Source: an uncultured Bacillota bacterium
Lineage (GTDB): Bacteria; Bacillota; Clostridia; Christensenellales; Borkfalkiaceae
DNA length: 55,879 nt
Assembly (NCBI GenBank): GCA_949283775.1
Contig: CASDTU010000013.1
Location: 1 to 55,879, forward strand
Direction: 5' to 3'
Part shown: positions 42,876 through 51,432 of the stretch, one piece after another
Position numbering within the stretch: position 1 is the first letter of the stretch
Layout: each line of letters begins with the position of its first letter
The notes under the pieces: generated by a model
Told to the model about the DNA's origin: nothing
Database searches by the model: none
What the model saw: the letters and a program-made list of their open reading frames with translations, nothing else
Translations under genes and position numbers: made by a program

Positions 42876-42935
42876 GCGACGATGCAAAAGAACAAAGCAA
42901 GCGATATACAACGAACAAACGGTACGGAGAGAGCG

Positions 42936-44378
42936 ATGAAACGCAATTTGACAATGCTGACGGATCTGTATCAGCTGACCATGATGAACGGATATTTGGA
43001 GAGCGGCAAGCAAGACGACGTGGCGGTATTCGACGTGTTTTTCCGTCGGAACGAAGTGCTCTCCTATTCCGTCGCGGCCGGCTTGGAGCAGGCGATCGAT
43101 TATATTCTGTCGATCCGATTTGAGCAGGACGATATCGAATATCTGCGTTCCCTGGGCGTATTCAGCGAAGATTTTTTACAGTACCTGAAAAATTTCCGCT
43201 TTACGGGGGACGTATATGCCGTTCCGGAAGGCACGCTCGTATTTCCGGAAGAGCCGATCCTGACGGTAAAGGCGCCGCTTTTGGAGGCGCAGTTTATCGA
43301 AACGGCGCTCTTAAATATTGTCAATCACCAGACGCTGATCGCGACGAAAGCGGCAAAAGTCGCATATGCGGCAAAAGGGGATTCCGTGATGGAGTTCGGC
43401 CTTCGCCGCGCGCAGGGGCCGGACGCGGGCGTTTACGGCGCGCGGGCGGCGGTGATCGGCGGATGCCGTTCCACTTCGAACGTGCTGGCAGGCAAAATGT
43501 TCGATATTCCGGTCGCCGGCACGCACGCGCACAGCTGGGTGATGAATTTCCCGAGCGAATACGAGGCGTTCTGTGCGTATGCGGATTTGTTTCCGGAGGC
43601 ATGTTTGCTGCTTGTGGACACATATGATACATTGAGAAGCGGCGTGCCGAACGCGATCAAAGTATTTGACCGTCTGCGCGCAAAGGGATACGAGCCCAAG
43701 GGAATACGGCTGGACAGCGGCGATCTCGCCTATCTGTCGAAAACGGCGCGAAAGATGCTGGACGACGCGGGATATCCCAACGCGATCATCTGCGCGTCGG
43801 GGGATCTGGACGAATATCTGATCACGTCCTTGAAAAATCAGGGCGCGGCGATCGATTTATGGGGGGTAGGCACGAAACTGATCACGAGCGCGGATATGCC
43901 GGCTCTCGGCGGCGTATATAAATTATCGGCGCTGTATCCCAAAGAAGGCGGAGAAATTCCGAAGATCAAACTTTCGGACAATACGGTCAAGATCACGAAT
44001 CCCGCCTTTAAAGATATCTATCGGATCTATGACAAAGCGACGGGGAAAGCGGAAGCGGATCTGATTGTCGTGCGGGGAGAAACGATCGACGAGACGAAGC
44101 CGCTTACGATCTTTCATCCGACGGAAACGTGGAAGCGCACGACGTTTACCGAGTATACGGTACGACCGCTGACGGTGCCGATCATACAAAACGGACAGGC
44201 CGTGTATGCCTTTCCGAAACTTTCGAAGATTTGCGAATATGCGGAACAGGAAAAGGGTACGTTTTGGGATGAATACAAGCGGCTGGACAATCCGCACGTA
44301 TACAAGGTGGATTTATCGCAGAAGTTGTACGACATCAAAACAAAACTGATTTCGGAGATAAGGGCGAAAAATGGGTAA
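42936..44378 (+). CDS. pncB: Nicotinate phosphoribosyltransferase
   Basis: 480 aa. It converts nicotinate and PRPP to nicotinate mononucleotide in NAD salvage. I chose the ATG at 42936 (CGGAG upstream), giving MKRNLTMLTDLYQLTMMNGY, the conserved family start; the 18 extra upstream codons are not conserved. Other landmarks are FGLRRAQGPDAGVYGARAA (about residue 150), GTHAHSWVMNFPSE (about 193) and the PRPP-binding region IRLDSGDLAYLS (about 257). Full length. It overlaps the next gene by eight bases (ATGGGTAA), so the two are translationally coupled. Confidence 0.95.
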   Translation: MKRNLTMLTDLYQLTMMNGYLESGKQDDVAVFDVFFRRNEVLSYSVAAGLEQAIDYILSIRFEQDDIEYLRSLGVFSEDFLQYLKNFRFTGDVYAVPEGTLVFPEEPILTVKAPLLEAQFIETALLNIVNHQTLIATKAAKVAYAAKGDSVMEFGLRRAQGPDAGVYGARAAVIGGCRSTSNVLAGKMFDIPVAGTHAHSWVMNFPSEYEAFCAYADLFPEACLLLVDTYDTLRSGVPNAIKVFDRLRAKGYEPKGIRLDSGDLAYLSKTARKMLDDAGYPNAIICASGDLDEYLITSLKNQGAAIDLWGVGTKLITSADMPALGGVYKLSALYPKEGGEIPKIKLSDNTVKITNPAFKDIYRIYDKATGKAEADLIVVRGETIDETKPLTIFHPTETWKRTTFTEYTVRPLTVPIIQNGQAVYAFPKLSKICEYAEQEKGTFWDEYKRLDNPHVYKVDLSQKLYDIKTKLISEIRAKNG

Positions 44379-44967
44379 GAAATACACGCAACAGGAAGTA
44401 GAAAAGTTAATTGCGGGGATACGGGAAGCGTATGAGACCAAACTGCGTCAGATCAATTACCGTCTGGACGGATTGGTCAGCGAGAACCGCGGGCTTCGCG
44501 CGAGCATCGCACAGCTGAAAGAGCGGGAGAGCAAAGTCGGCAAAGCGATCGTGGACGCGGAGACAAAAGGGGAAGAGATCAAGGAATTCTATCGGATGTC
44601 GGCGCAGATGGAATTGCAGACGTTCCGTCTTTTTGCGGACAAATGGCGCGCGCTGGCGGAGAGTATGATCGGACAGATCCCGGATGAGGAGGCGAAAAAA
44701 TATGCGTCTTTTGCGAGCAATCTGGCCGCGCTTTTAGGGGAAGAAGACGAGGCATTTTTAACCCGTCTTTCACAAAATCGGCCGCAGCAAGAACAGAAGC
44801 GAACGCAGAAAGAGCAGGAAGAATTCGATCCGAAAGCGATCATCGAAAAATATGTGGAAGGCGAAGAGGAAACGGGATTCAATCTTGACGACGTTTTGAA
44901 CCCGAAGGGAGAGCTGGATCTGGAAAAACTGTGCAGAGGATTGGGCTTGATGGAGGATAAGGAGTAA
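44371..44967 (+). CDS. Coiled-coil protein, possibly DivIVA/GpsB-like
   Basis: 198 aa with no family I can name firmly. Residues ~20-75 are coiled coil (LRQINYRLDGLVSENRG, LRASIAQLKERESKV), followed by a helical domain and an acidic C-terminus. The spacing of E, L and K heptads is like the DivIVA family, and the position just before lspA matches where a divIVA-type gene lies in many Bacillota. However, the N-terminal membrane-binding segment of DivIVA is not recognisable. A cell-division or pole-related scaffold is the best guess. It overlaps pncB by eight bases and is followed five bases later by lspA. Confidence 0.6.
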   Translation: MGKKYTQQEVEKLIAGIREAYETKLRQINYRLDGLVSENRGLRASIAQLKERESKVGKAIVDAETKGEEIKEFYRMSAQMELQTFRLFADKWRALAESMIGQIPDEEAKKYASFASNLAALLGEEDEAFLTRLSQNRPQQEQKRTQKEQEEFDPKAIIEKYVEGEEETGFNLDDVLNPKGELDLEKLCRGLGLMEDKE

Positions 44968-44972
44968 ATTTC

Positions 44973-45563
44973 ATGGTTTATATTTTGGTTTTTATCGTTC
45001 TCGTTCTGGCGGACCAGATCACGAAGGCGATCGCGTACGCCTTTTACGGTTCGTCCGTAACGGTGATACCGGGCTATTTGGGATTTGAAGCGATCCCGCT
45101 CAACGAAGGGATGTCTTTCGGCTGGCTGTCCGGCAAGGAGTGGGCGCAGCCGCTGTTGATCGGGCTTACCGCGGTTGCCGTTCTGGCGTTTTTGATTGCT
45201 TTTTTGCGTATATCGAAAAAGCGCAGGTTTTTGCGCGTCGCTCTGCTTGTGTTGATGGCCGGAGCGGTTGGAAATCTGATCGACCGCGCGGTTGATCAAG
45301 GCGTGAGGGATTTTATTTACATGAACCTTCTTGTCGTGGAATTTCACAACAATGTTGCCGATCTGGAAGTTACGGTGGGCGCGATCTTATTCTTATTGGC
45401 GCTGTTGTTTGTGGACAAGGATGCTATCTTTCGTTTCGGCAAGAGAAAAGAGGAAGAAGAGCTGAAAAACGCCGTGAGCGAGTTGGAGGAAACGGGACGG
45501 GAAGCGGACAACGATATCGGCGCGGCGGACCGCAGTTTGGATAAAGACAAAAAGAATGAATGA
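44973..45563 (+). CDS. lspA: Lipoprotein signal peptidase (signal peptidase II)
   Basis: 196 aa aspartic membrane protease that cleaves the signal peptide of diacylglyceryl-modified prolipoproteins made by Lgt. Four transmembrane segments are visible. The catalytic aspartates are D104 in GAVGNLIDR and D130 in FHNNVAD; the NEGMSFGW motif (about residue 44) is also present. It has an unusual charged C-terminal tail of ~45 residues (KRKEEEELKNAVSELEETG). The start ATG at 44973 has AAGGAG overlapping the previous stop. It overlaps rluD by eight bases. lspA-rluD-pyrR is the normal Bacillus-type order. Confidence 0.93.
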   Translation: MVYILVFIVLVLADQITKAIAYAFYGSSVTVIPGYLGFEAIPLNEGMSFGWLSGKEWAQPLLIGLTAVAVLAFLIAFLRISKKRRFLRVALLVLMAGAVGNLIDRAVDQGVRDFIYMNLLVVEFHNNVADLEVTVGAILFLLALLFVDKDAIFRFGKRKEEEELKNAVSELEETGREADNDIGAADRSLDKDKKNE

Positions 45564-46527
45564 ATACGAATTTACGGCGGAAAGCGCGTCGCCTCGGCTG
45601 GACGTGTTTGTGGCGGAGCAGCTGCATATGACCCGTTCGGCGGTAAAAAAGCTGCTGGAAGAGGGAAATATACGGCAAAACGGCGAAATCGGAAAGGCTT
45701 CGCACACAGTCAGCGCCGGAGACCGGATCGTCGCCGTGATCCCGCCGCCGCAGGAATTGGATCTATCGCCGCAGGATATCCCCATTACGATCGTATACGA
45801 GGACGAAGATCTTGCCGTCATCGATAAGCCGCAGGGGCTTACCGTCCATGCCGGCAGCGGAAACCTGACCGGCACGCTCGTGAACGCGCTGTTGTACCGC
45901 TTAAAAGACCTCAGTTCGATCGGGGGCGTGATTCGTCCCGGGATCGTGCATCGGATCGACAAGGATACCTCCGGATTGTTGGTTGTGGCAAAGAACGACA
46001 GCGCGCATCTGTCGCTGTCGAAGCAGATCGCGGACAAGACCTGCGCGCGCGAATATTATGCGCTTTGCGAGGGCGTTTTGAAACAGGACAGCGGCAGAAT
46101 CGAGACGTATATCGGCAGGCATCCGTCCGATCGGGTCAAAATGGCGGTGGTCCCGAAAGAAAAGGGCAGGTATGCCGCGACGAATTTTGAAGTGGTCAGA
46201 CGCTATGAAAAGGGTTATACCTTGGTCAAATTCCGTCTGGAAACGGGCAGGACGCACCAGATCCGCGTGCACTGCAAATATATAGGTTTTCCTATTGTGG
46301 GCGATCCCGTGTATGGATTAAAAAAGCAAAAATTTCACTTGAACGGGCAGTTGCTGCACGCATACAGGTTGTCTTTTACGCATCCGCGCACGGGCGAACG
46401 GATGGTGTTTGAAGCGCCTTTGCCCGCCTATTTTACGGACGTCTTGCAAAAGCTGGAAAGGGGCGAAAAGGAAGGCGGCGCAGGGAAAAAGAGCGGACAG
46501 GAAACGCAATCGGAAATGGAAGATTAA
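45556..46527 (+). CDS. rluD: RluA-family pseudouridine synthase
   Basis: 323 aa. The N-terminal S4 RNA-binding domain (RLDVFVAEQLHMTRSAVKKL, residues ~11-30) is followed by the catalytic core with the RluA/RluD motif GIVHRIDKDTSGLLVVAKN (about residue 130), in which the Asp of HRIDKDTSG is catalytic. The motif RTHQIRVH is also present (about 233). It modifies uridines in 23S rRNA, but the target positions cannot be confirmed. The start ATG at 45556 overlaps the lspA stop. The C-terminal tail is Glu/Gly/Lys-rich and not conserved. Confidence 0.92.
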   Translation: MNEYEFTAESASPRLDVFVAEQLHMTRSAVKKLLEEGNIRQNGEIGKASHTVSAGDRIVAVIPPPQELDLSPQDIPITIVYEDEDLAVIDKPQGLTVHAGSGNLTGTLVNALLYRLKDLSSIGGVIRPGIVHRIDKDTSGLLVVAKNDSAHLSLSKQIADKTCAREYYALCEGVLKQDSGRIETYIGRHPSDRVKMAVVPKEKGRYAATNFEVVRRYEKGYTLVKFRLETGRTHQIRVHCKYIGFPIVGDPVYGLKKQKFHLNGQLLHAYRLSFTHPRTGERMVFEAPLPAYFTDVLQKLERGEKEGGAGKKSGQETQSEMED

Positions 46528-46630
46528 AAAACGGCGGGGAAGAAAAACGATGCGCAAAAGCGCGGCAAAGGGCGCACGATGGCCGCAAAGATAAGAAAAA
46601 GCGCGGGGAAAGGGCGCAAAAGGAGCGGAA

Positions 46631-47167
46631 ATGAAATACAAAGGCGTGATCATGGATAAGGAAGAGATGGCAAGCACGTTTCGCCGCCTGGCGCACCAGG
46701 TTTCGGAAAAGAACGAAGGGGCGGAAGACGTCGTGCTGATCGGCATCCGCACGCGCGGCGTAACGGTCGCAAAGCGGATCAAAAATTGGCTCGATTCCAT
46801 TGAAAATACCGATGTGCCGTTCGGCGTGTTCGATATTGCGCTGTATCGGGACGATTTGGAGAAAGCGGACGGCGAAATTGCGTTTTTGGGCAGTGAAGTC
46901 GGATTTGGAGTGGACGGAAAGACGGTGCTTCTCTGCGACGACGTGCTGTATACGGGCAGGACGGTGCGCGCGGCGATCTCGCAGGTCATGCAGCTTGGCA
47001 GACCTGCAAAAATTCAATTTTTGACACTCATAGACCGCGGACATCGGGAACTGCCGTTCAAAGCCGATTTTACGGGCAAGAGCGTACCCACTTCGCAAAA
47101 GGAGGGCATTGCCGTTCGGTTTGCGGAGGACGACGGAGAGGACGGCGTATTTATTTTTGACAAATAA
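46631..47167 (+). CDS. pyrR: Pyrimidine operon regulator PyrR/uracil phosphoribosyltransferase
   Basis: 178 aa. It binds pyr mRNA leaders in response to UMP and can make UMP from uracil. The PRPP-binding motif is LLCDDVLYTGRT (about residues 100-111). The conserved ends, IGIRTRGVTVAKRI and LIDRGHRELP, fit PyrR. ATG at 46631 with AGGAG upstream. It is the last gene of the lgt operon. No pyr biosynthesis genes or PyrR-type leader are seen in the window, so its targets lie elsewhere. Confidence 0.94.
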   Translation: MKYKGVIMDKEEMASTFRRLAHQVSEKNEGAEDVVLIGIRTRGVTVAKRIKNWLDSIENTDVPFGVFDIALYRDDLEKADGEIAFLGSEVGFGVDGKTVLLCDDVLYTGRTVRAAISQVMQLGRPAKIQFLTLIDRGHRELPFKADFTGKSVPTSQKEGIAVRFAEDDGEDGVFIFDK

Positions 47168-47360
47168 GGAAATTTTTTCTTTTTTTGGAAGGACTGCTGT
47201 TTGGCGGCGTCTACGCAAAAAGTTCAAAACGGACGGGCAGCGGAACAATCGTTTTCCGCTCATCGCCCGGCGCAGAAAAAGGCGCGAAAAACGCAGGCGC
47301 GTTTTCGACAAAGGAAGCGGAAAAAAGAGCGAAAATGTTTCAAATTTTTGATCGCTATGC

Positions 47361-47389
47361 TTGTAAAAAGGAAGAAAAAGTGGTACAAT
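47361..47389 (+). promoter_or_regulatory. Sigma-A promoter for the small membrane protein
   Basis: TTGTAA (47361-47366), a 17-nt spacer and TACAAT (47384-47389), 38 bases before the ATG. Confidence 0.75.
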
Positions 47390-47427
47390 AACAATAGACT
47401 AAAAATGGAAAGGAGATAGATGAAAGT

Positions 47428-47727
47428 ATGGCTAACAGACAGAGAACGGAAGGTCAGGCAAAGAGAGATCTCGTTAAATTCTGCGCATTTGTCGCATTGA
47501 TCGTATCCGCTTTCACGTTTACGTTCGGCGGATTGTTTGCAGGTTCGTTGGCGGGAAGAATTTTGGATTTGATCGCGAAGATCGCGCTGTTGATAGCGAT
47601 TGCTTTTCCTGCATATAATTTCAGCAGAGGCTGCAAGACTGCATGGCGCGTGATTTTCTGGATCGCGCTCGTGATCTATGTTTTGGGTTGCGTACTCGGT
47701 ATGTTGAATATCAACATCGGAGGCTAA
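47428..47727 (+). CDS. Small membrane protein of unknown function
   Basis: 99 aa. The N-terminus is a basic cytoplasmic stretch (MANRQRTEGQAKRD), followed by three predicted transmembrane segments: about residues 17-40, 45-63 and 74-93. The ATG at 47428 is 12 bases from AGGAG; another ATG at 47420 is out of frame and closer to the SD but gives no protein of interest. Its own promoter and terminator flank it, so it is a monocistronic gene. No family recognised. Confidence 0.7.
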   Translation: MANRQRTEGQAKRDLVKFCAFVALIVSAFTFTFGGLFAGSLAGRILDLIAKIALLIAIAFPAYNFSRGCKTAWRVIFWIALVIYVLGCVLGMLNINIGG

Positions 47728-47742
47728 AAAGCGAGGAAGGCG

Positions 47743-47776
47743 AAGCGGTTTGCCATACGGCACACCGCTTTTTTCT
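47743..47776 (+). terminator. Terminator after the small membrane gene
   Basis: AAGCGGT (47743-47749) pairs with ACCGCTT (47764-47770), with an inner TGCC/GGCA stem, and is followed by TTTTTTC. Confidence 0.8.
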
Positions 47777-47804
47777 TTACAAACGCGCGCAAATTTTGTA
47801 TAAT
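47776..47804 (+). promoter_or_regulatory. Sigma-A promoter of the der-plsY unit
   Basis: TTTACA (47776-47781), a 17-nt spacer and TATAAT (47799-47804), about 100 bases before the der ATG. Its -35 starts in the T tract of the preceding terminator. Confidence 0.82.
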
Positions 47805-47906
47805 GATTGCAGACTTTTATGGAGCAGAGCAAGGTTTCCGCAAAATGTTGAAAATTTAAGCGGCAAAGCAAGGGCGTCGCAGGACGTTTAGAAGAGGAAA
47901 GAAGAA

Positions 47907-49232
47907 ATGAGCAATCCGTTGATAGCAATCGTGGGGCGGCCGAACGTAGGAAAGAGCACCCTGTTCAATAAAATAGCCGGCAGAAAAATTTCGATTACGG
48001 AAAATCGGCCGGGGGTAACGCGCGACCGTCTGTATGCGGACGCAGTCTGGCGCGGAAAGAAGTTCACCGTGATCGATACGGGCGGCATCGAACTGAAATC
48101 GGAAGATACGATGTGGCGCGAAATTTTGCGGCAGGCGGATCTTGCGATCGACATGGCGCAGGTGATTTTGCTGATGGTGGACGGGAAGGAAGAACTTGCC
48201 TCTTCCGATTACGACGTCGCGGATAAATTGCGCCGCTGCGGAAAACCCGTCATTTTGGTCGTGAACAAGGTGGATAATTATTCTCCGGACAAGCTGTTCG
48301 AATATTATGCGCTGGGTCTCGGTGAACCGTTTGCCGTTTCCGCGGAGCATTCGCAGGGGATCGGCGATGTGTTGGATGAAGCGGTTTCCTATTTTGAAAG
48401 CGGCGATTCGGAAGAGTCGGACCGATTGAAAATAGCGGTGGTCGGAAAACCGAATGCGGGCAAGAGCAGCCTTGTGAACCGGCTTTTGGGCGCGGAACGT
48501 TCCATCGTTACCGATATGGCGGGAACGACGCGGGACGCGATCGACACTCCTTTTGAATACGACGGAAAAAAATATACGCTGATCGACACGGCGGGGATCC
48601 GCAAAAAGAAGAACGTTTCGGACGATGTGGAATATTACAGTGTGATGCGCGCTTTGGACGCGGTTCGCCGCGCGGATGTATGCCTGCTGGTGGTGGACAG
48701 CGCGGAGGGGCTGACGGAGCAGGATGTAAAGATCATCGGATATGTACACGAACAGGGCAAGCCTTCGGTGATCGTGATGAACAAATGGGATCTGATCGAA
48801 AAGGATACCAAGACCATCAATAAATTCGAGGAAAAGCTCAGGAGCGAACTTCGGTTCATGGATTATTATAAATCGCTCTATATTTCCGCAAAGACGGGAC
48901 AGCGCACCGAGAAGATCTTCAAACTCGTGCAGGAAGTGTATGCCCATGCGAATTTCAGGGTATCGACGGGCACGCTGAACGATCTGATTTTAGACGCCGT
49001 CCGCACGAACGAACCGGCGTCTTACAACGGCAGGCGGTTAAAGATCTATTATTGTACGCAGCCTTCCGTATGTCCTCCCACCTTTGTTCTGTCGGTCAAC
49101 GATGAGATGCTGATGCATTTTTCTTACAAGAGATACTTGGAAAACGTGCTTCGGCGGTCGTTTGATTTTTCGGGCACGCCGATCCGCCTGATCGCGCGCA
49201 CGCGCGGCGAAAATGAAGACGGACTGATGTAA
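47907..49232 (+). CDS. der: Ribosome-assembly GTPase Der (EngA)
   Basis: 441 aa, essential GTPase that takes part in 50S assembly. Two tandem G domains are visible: GRPNVGKSTLFNKIAG near residue 10 and GKPNAGKSSLVNRLLG near residue 181, each with a DTGG/DTAG G3 and NKVD/NKWD G4 motif. The C-terminal KH-like domain covers about the last 85 residues. ATG at 47907 with GAGG upstream. plsY starts 17 bases after the stop. Confidence 0.96.
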   Translation: MSNPLIAIVGRPNVGKSTLFNKIAGRKISITENRPGVTRDRLYADAVWRGKKFTVIDTGGIELKSEDTMWREILRQADLAIDMAQVILLMVDGKEELASSDYDVADKLRRCGKPVILVVNKVDNYSPDKLFEYYALGLGEPFAVSAEHSQGIGDVLDEAVSYFESGDSEESDRLKIAVVGKPNAGKSSLVNRLLGAERSIVTDMAGTTRDAIDTPFEYDGKKYTLIDTAGIRKKKNVSDDVEYYSVMRALDAVRRADVCLLVVDSAEGLTEQDVKIIGYVHEQGKPSVIVMNKWDLIEKDTKTINKFEEKLRSELRFMDYYKSLYISAKTGQRTEKIFKLVQEVYAHANFRVSTGTLNDLILDAVRTNEPASYNGRRLKIYYCTQPSVCPPTFVLSVNDEMLMHFSYKRYLENVLRRSFDFSGTPIRLIARTRGENEDGLM

Positions 49233-49249
49233 CGGAAGGAGAGAGAAAA

Positions 49250-49975
49250 ATGGAACTGAGTTTTTCGCAGCTTTGGTATTGGTTTATCGTCATGGCTGTC
49301 GCCTCCTATTTTGTGGGCTGTTTCAACTTTGCGCTGCTGATTTCAAAGATCAAGCACAAGGACGTGCGCAAGATGGGCAGCGGAAATCCGGGCACAATGA
49401 ACATGAGCCGGCAGTTCGGTCTGAAGATCGGCGCGCTCACGCTTTTGTGCGATATGCTCAAAGGCGGATTGCCGCTTCTGATCGCCTATTTTATATTCAG
49501 GGGCAAAGTCTTCACCGGCACGGACGTTCTCGTTTCCGATCTTGCAAGGTATGTTTGCGGCGTTTCGGTCATCATCGGGCATATTTATCCGGTTACGATG
49601 CGCTTTAAAGGCGGAAAGGGAATCGCCTCTACGCTCGGGATGTTCTCGTTTGCGCTGTGCTGTGAATATTGGTGGATGATTTTTGTTGTCCTTGCCGTGC
49701 TTCTTTTGACGCTGTTTTATATTTGGGCGAGCGAATGGGGTTCGATGGGCTCCCTTTTGGGTGTTTCGCTCTTAGCGGTGATACAGGGGATGATCTTTTA
49801 TTTCCGGTACAGCGGCGAGATCGTCAACGGGTACGTGGTAGCGATTTTCATGCTGCTGCTGCTCGATTGTTTCCTGACGTGGTTTGCGCACAGAAAGAAT
49901 ATCGCGGCGCTTTTGGCGGGAGAGGAGCATCATACTTCGGTGAAAAAACTTTCGCACGGAAAGAAGGATTCCTGA
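49250..49975 (+). CDS. plsY: Glycerol-3-phosphate acyltransferase PlsY
   Basis: 241 aa membrane protein that uses acyl-phosphate to acylate glycerol-3-phosphate, the first step of phospholipid synthesis. The three family motifs are visible: MGSGNPGTMNMSRQFG (about residues 42-57; the usual N-x-x-R loop), MRFKGGKGIAS (about 117-127) and a late membrane segment. At 241 aa it is longer than typical (~200 aa), because of a Lys-rich C-terminal tail (HHTSVKKLSHGKKDS). In many Clostridia gpsA lies between plsY and spoIVA; here it does not. Confidence 0.93.
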   Translation: MELSFSQLWYWFIVMAVASYFVGCFNFALLISKIKHKDVRKMGSGNPGTMNMSRQFGLKIGALTLLCDMLKGGLPLLIAYFIFRGKVFTGTDVLVSDLARYVCGVSVIIGHIYPVTMRFKGGKGIASTLGMFSFALCCEYWWMIFVVLAVLLLTLFYIWASEWGSMGSLLGVSLLAVIQGMIFYFRYSGEIVNGYVVAIFMLLLLDCFLTWFAHRKNIAALLAGEEHHTSVKKLSHGKKDS

Positions 49976-50025
49976 TTTGCGGCGGCGAAAAAACGGGTGG
50001 GGCAAAAAAGAATTTTAAAAAAGAA

Positions 50026-50056
50026 GGTATTTTTTGACAAACAGTCTTCATATACT
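50026..50056 (+). promoter_or_regulatory. Possible sigma-E promoter of spoIVA
   Basis: -10 element CATATACT (50049-50056) matches the sigma-E form CATACAnT at all but one defined position. A partial -35 (GGTATTTT, 50026-50033) lies 15 bases upstream. A TTGACA (50034) with TATACT (50051) has an 11-nt spacer, too short for sigma-A. Confidence 0.5.
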
Positions 50057-50096
50057 GAACTGTAACGGACGGATACGGGGGTCCTCAGAAAAAGAA

Positions 50097-50142
50097 CAGG
50101 CTTCCGTATATCGAAAGAAAGGTATATGGAGGCTGTTTTTTT
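50097..50142 (+). promoter_or_regulatory. Hairpin plus T tract covering the spoIVA ribosome binding site
   Basis: The 5' arm CAGGCTTCCGTATAT (from 50097) pairs with ATATGGAGGCTG (to 50135) with a bulge and G-U pairs; loop CGAAAGAAAG. The GGAGG ribosome binding site (50128-50132) is inside the 3' arm, and seven T follow directly before the ATG. The structure could terminate transcription or block translation. Confidence 0.55.
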
Positions 50143-51432
50143 ATGTGGAATGAGATATTGGAAAGTTTAGCGGCGCGTACGGACGGCAGCTGCGCTTTGG
50201 GAGTCGTGGGACCGGCGCAATGCGGAAAATCGACGTTTGTGCGCCGTTTTGCGTCGATCGCGCTTCCCTCGGCGGAGCCGGAAGAGGGCGAAGCGCTGCA
50301 GGTGCAAGGCGAAATTCCCTGCGGCGAAAAGCAAACTCTGCACCTTCAGATCAAAGAACGGAAGGGCGAAACGGCGCTTAAAGGCATTTCGTCCGATTGT
50401 ACGGCGGCGATCGTTATTGTGTCCGACGGAAGTATCGGGGACGTCGCGCGGAGCAATCAGATCGAGGCGGAAGAGCAGATCGTCAAGACCTTGTCGGGGC
50501 AGAGTACTCCCTTTGTGCTGCTCATCAACAGCAAGGATTCCAAGGGAGAAGAATGCGCTGCGCTGCGCGCGTCTTTGGAGGAAAAATACGCTGTTCCGGT
50601 ATGCTGCGCCGATTGCGCAGGGGGCGAGGATTTTCAGGAAACGCTGGAAAATCTTTTGCAGGCTTTTCCCGTAAGCGGCATCGAGATCGATCTGCCCGAT
50701 TGGATCTGCGTATTGCCGCAGGACAGCAAGATCGTAGCGGATATTTTATCCAAAGTGCGCGAAATTTCGCCGAAAATCACGCGGGTTTGGGACTGCGGTC
50801 TGCTGGAGAAAGCTTTTTCGGAAGGCGACGTCTATTGCGCGTCGTGGGAGAGCGACGTTTCGACGGGCAGGGCGCACTACGCGCTCGCGGCGAAAGAAGG
50901 GATGTTTTATGCAGTTTTGAGCGAAGAATGCGGAGCGGAAATCGGGGACGATCTTCGTCTGATGGCCTATGTGCGTTCCCTGCGCGATGCGAAAGTTTTT
51001 TATGAGAAGTTCAAAAAAGCGATGGACTGCGCGGATGAATACGGATACGGAGTCGTCATGCCGATGGAGAGCGAACTTGCATTGCAGGCTCCGGAACTGT
51101 ATCGCAAGGGAACGAAATGCGGCATAAAACTCAAGGCCGACGCAACTTCTTATCATATCATCAAAGTGGATATTCACAGCGAAGTTTCCCCGATCGCGGG
51201 GGAAACGGCGCGGGGCGAACAGATCGCAAAGGGCGTAGTGGAGAGCTATGAAAAAGATCCGGAAGCGCTTTGGAATACCGATATGTTCGGTAAGACGTTC
51301 AAAGATATGGTCAAAGAGGGATTGGACGAAAAATCGGGCGCCATGACGGAGGAGGTGCGCGGCAAACTTCGCAAAGCGGTCACGCGCATCGTCAACGAAG
51401 GAAAGGGCGGCGTCCTGTGCATTCTGCTGTAA
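50143..51432 (+). CDS. spoIVA: Stage IV sporulation protein A, divergent and shortened
   Basis: 429 aa. SpoIVA is the ATP-driven scaffold of the spore coat. The Walker A loop is GVVGPAQCGKST (residues 20-31), the DGSIGD motif is at 95-100, and the C-terminal end (LWNTDMFGKTFKDMVKEGL, then RIVNEGKGG) is the SpoIVA anchoring region. The gene order der-plsY-spoIVA agrees. It is about 60 residues shorter than the ~492-aa Bacillus subtilis protein. The missing stretch is precisely between Walker A and DGSIGD, where the sensor threonines (MTTEPKF) and the Walker B/switch segment (VRLVDCVGY) normally lie. ATP hydrolysis may therefore be lost or changed. The frame is intact, so this is a divergent gene, not a pseudogene. 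Confidence 0.88.
   Translation: MWNEILESLAARTDGSCALGVVGPAQCGKSTFVRRFASIALPSAEPEEGEALQVQGEIPCGEKQTLHLQIKERKGETALKGISSDCTAAIVIVSDGSIGDVARSNQIEAEEQIVKTLSGQSTPFVLLINSKDSKGEECAALRASLEEKYAVPVCCADCAGGEDFQETLENLLQAFPVSGIEIDLPDWICVLPQDSKIVADILSKVREISPKITRVWDCGLLEKAFSEGDVYCASWESDVSTGRAHYALAAKEGMFYAVLSEECGAEIGDDLRLMAYVRSLRDAKVFYEKFKKAMDCADEYGYGVVMPMESELALQAPELYRKGTKCGIKLKADATSYHIIKVDIHSEVSPIAGETARGEQIAKGVVESYEKDPEALWNTDMFGKTFKDMVKEGLDEKSGAMTEEVRGKLRKAVTRIVNEGKGGVLCILL

Noticed and set aside
50034-50056. Sigma-A promoter TTGACA/TATACT before spoIVA
   Set aside because: The spacer is 11 nt, too short for sigma-A; the sigma-E reading fits better.
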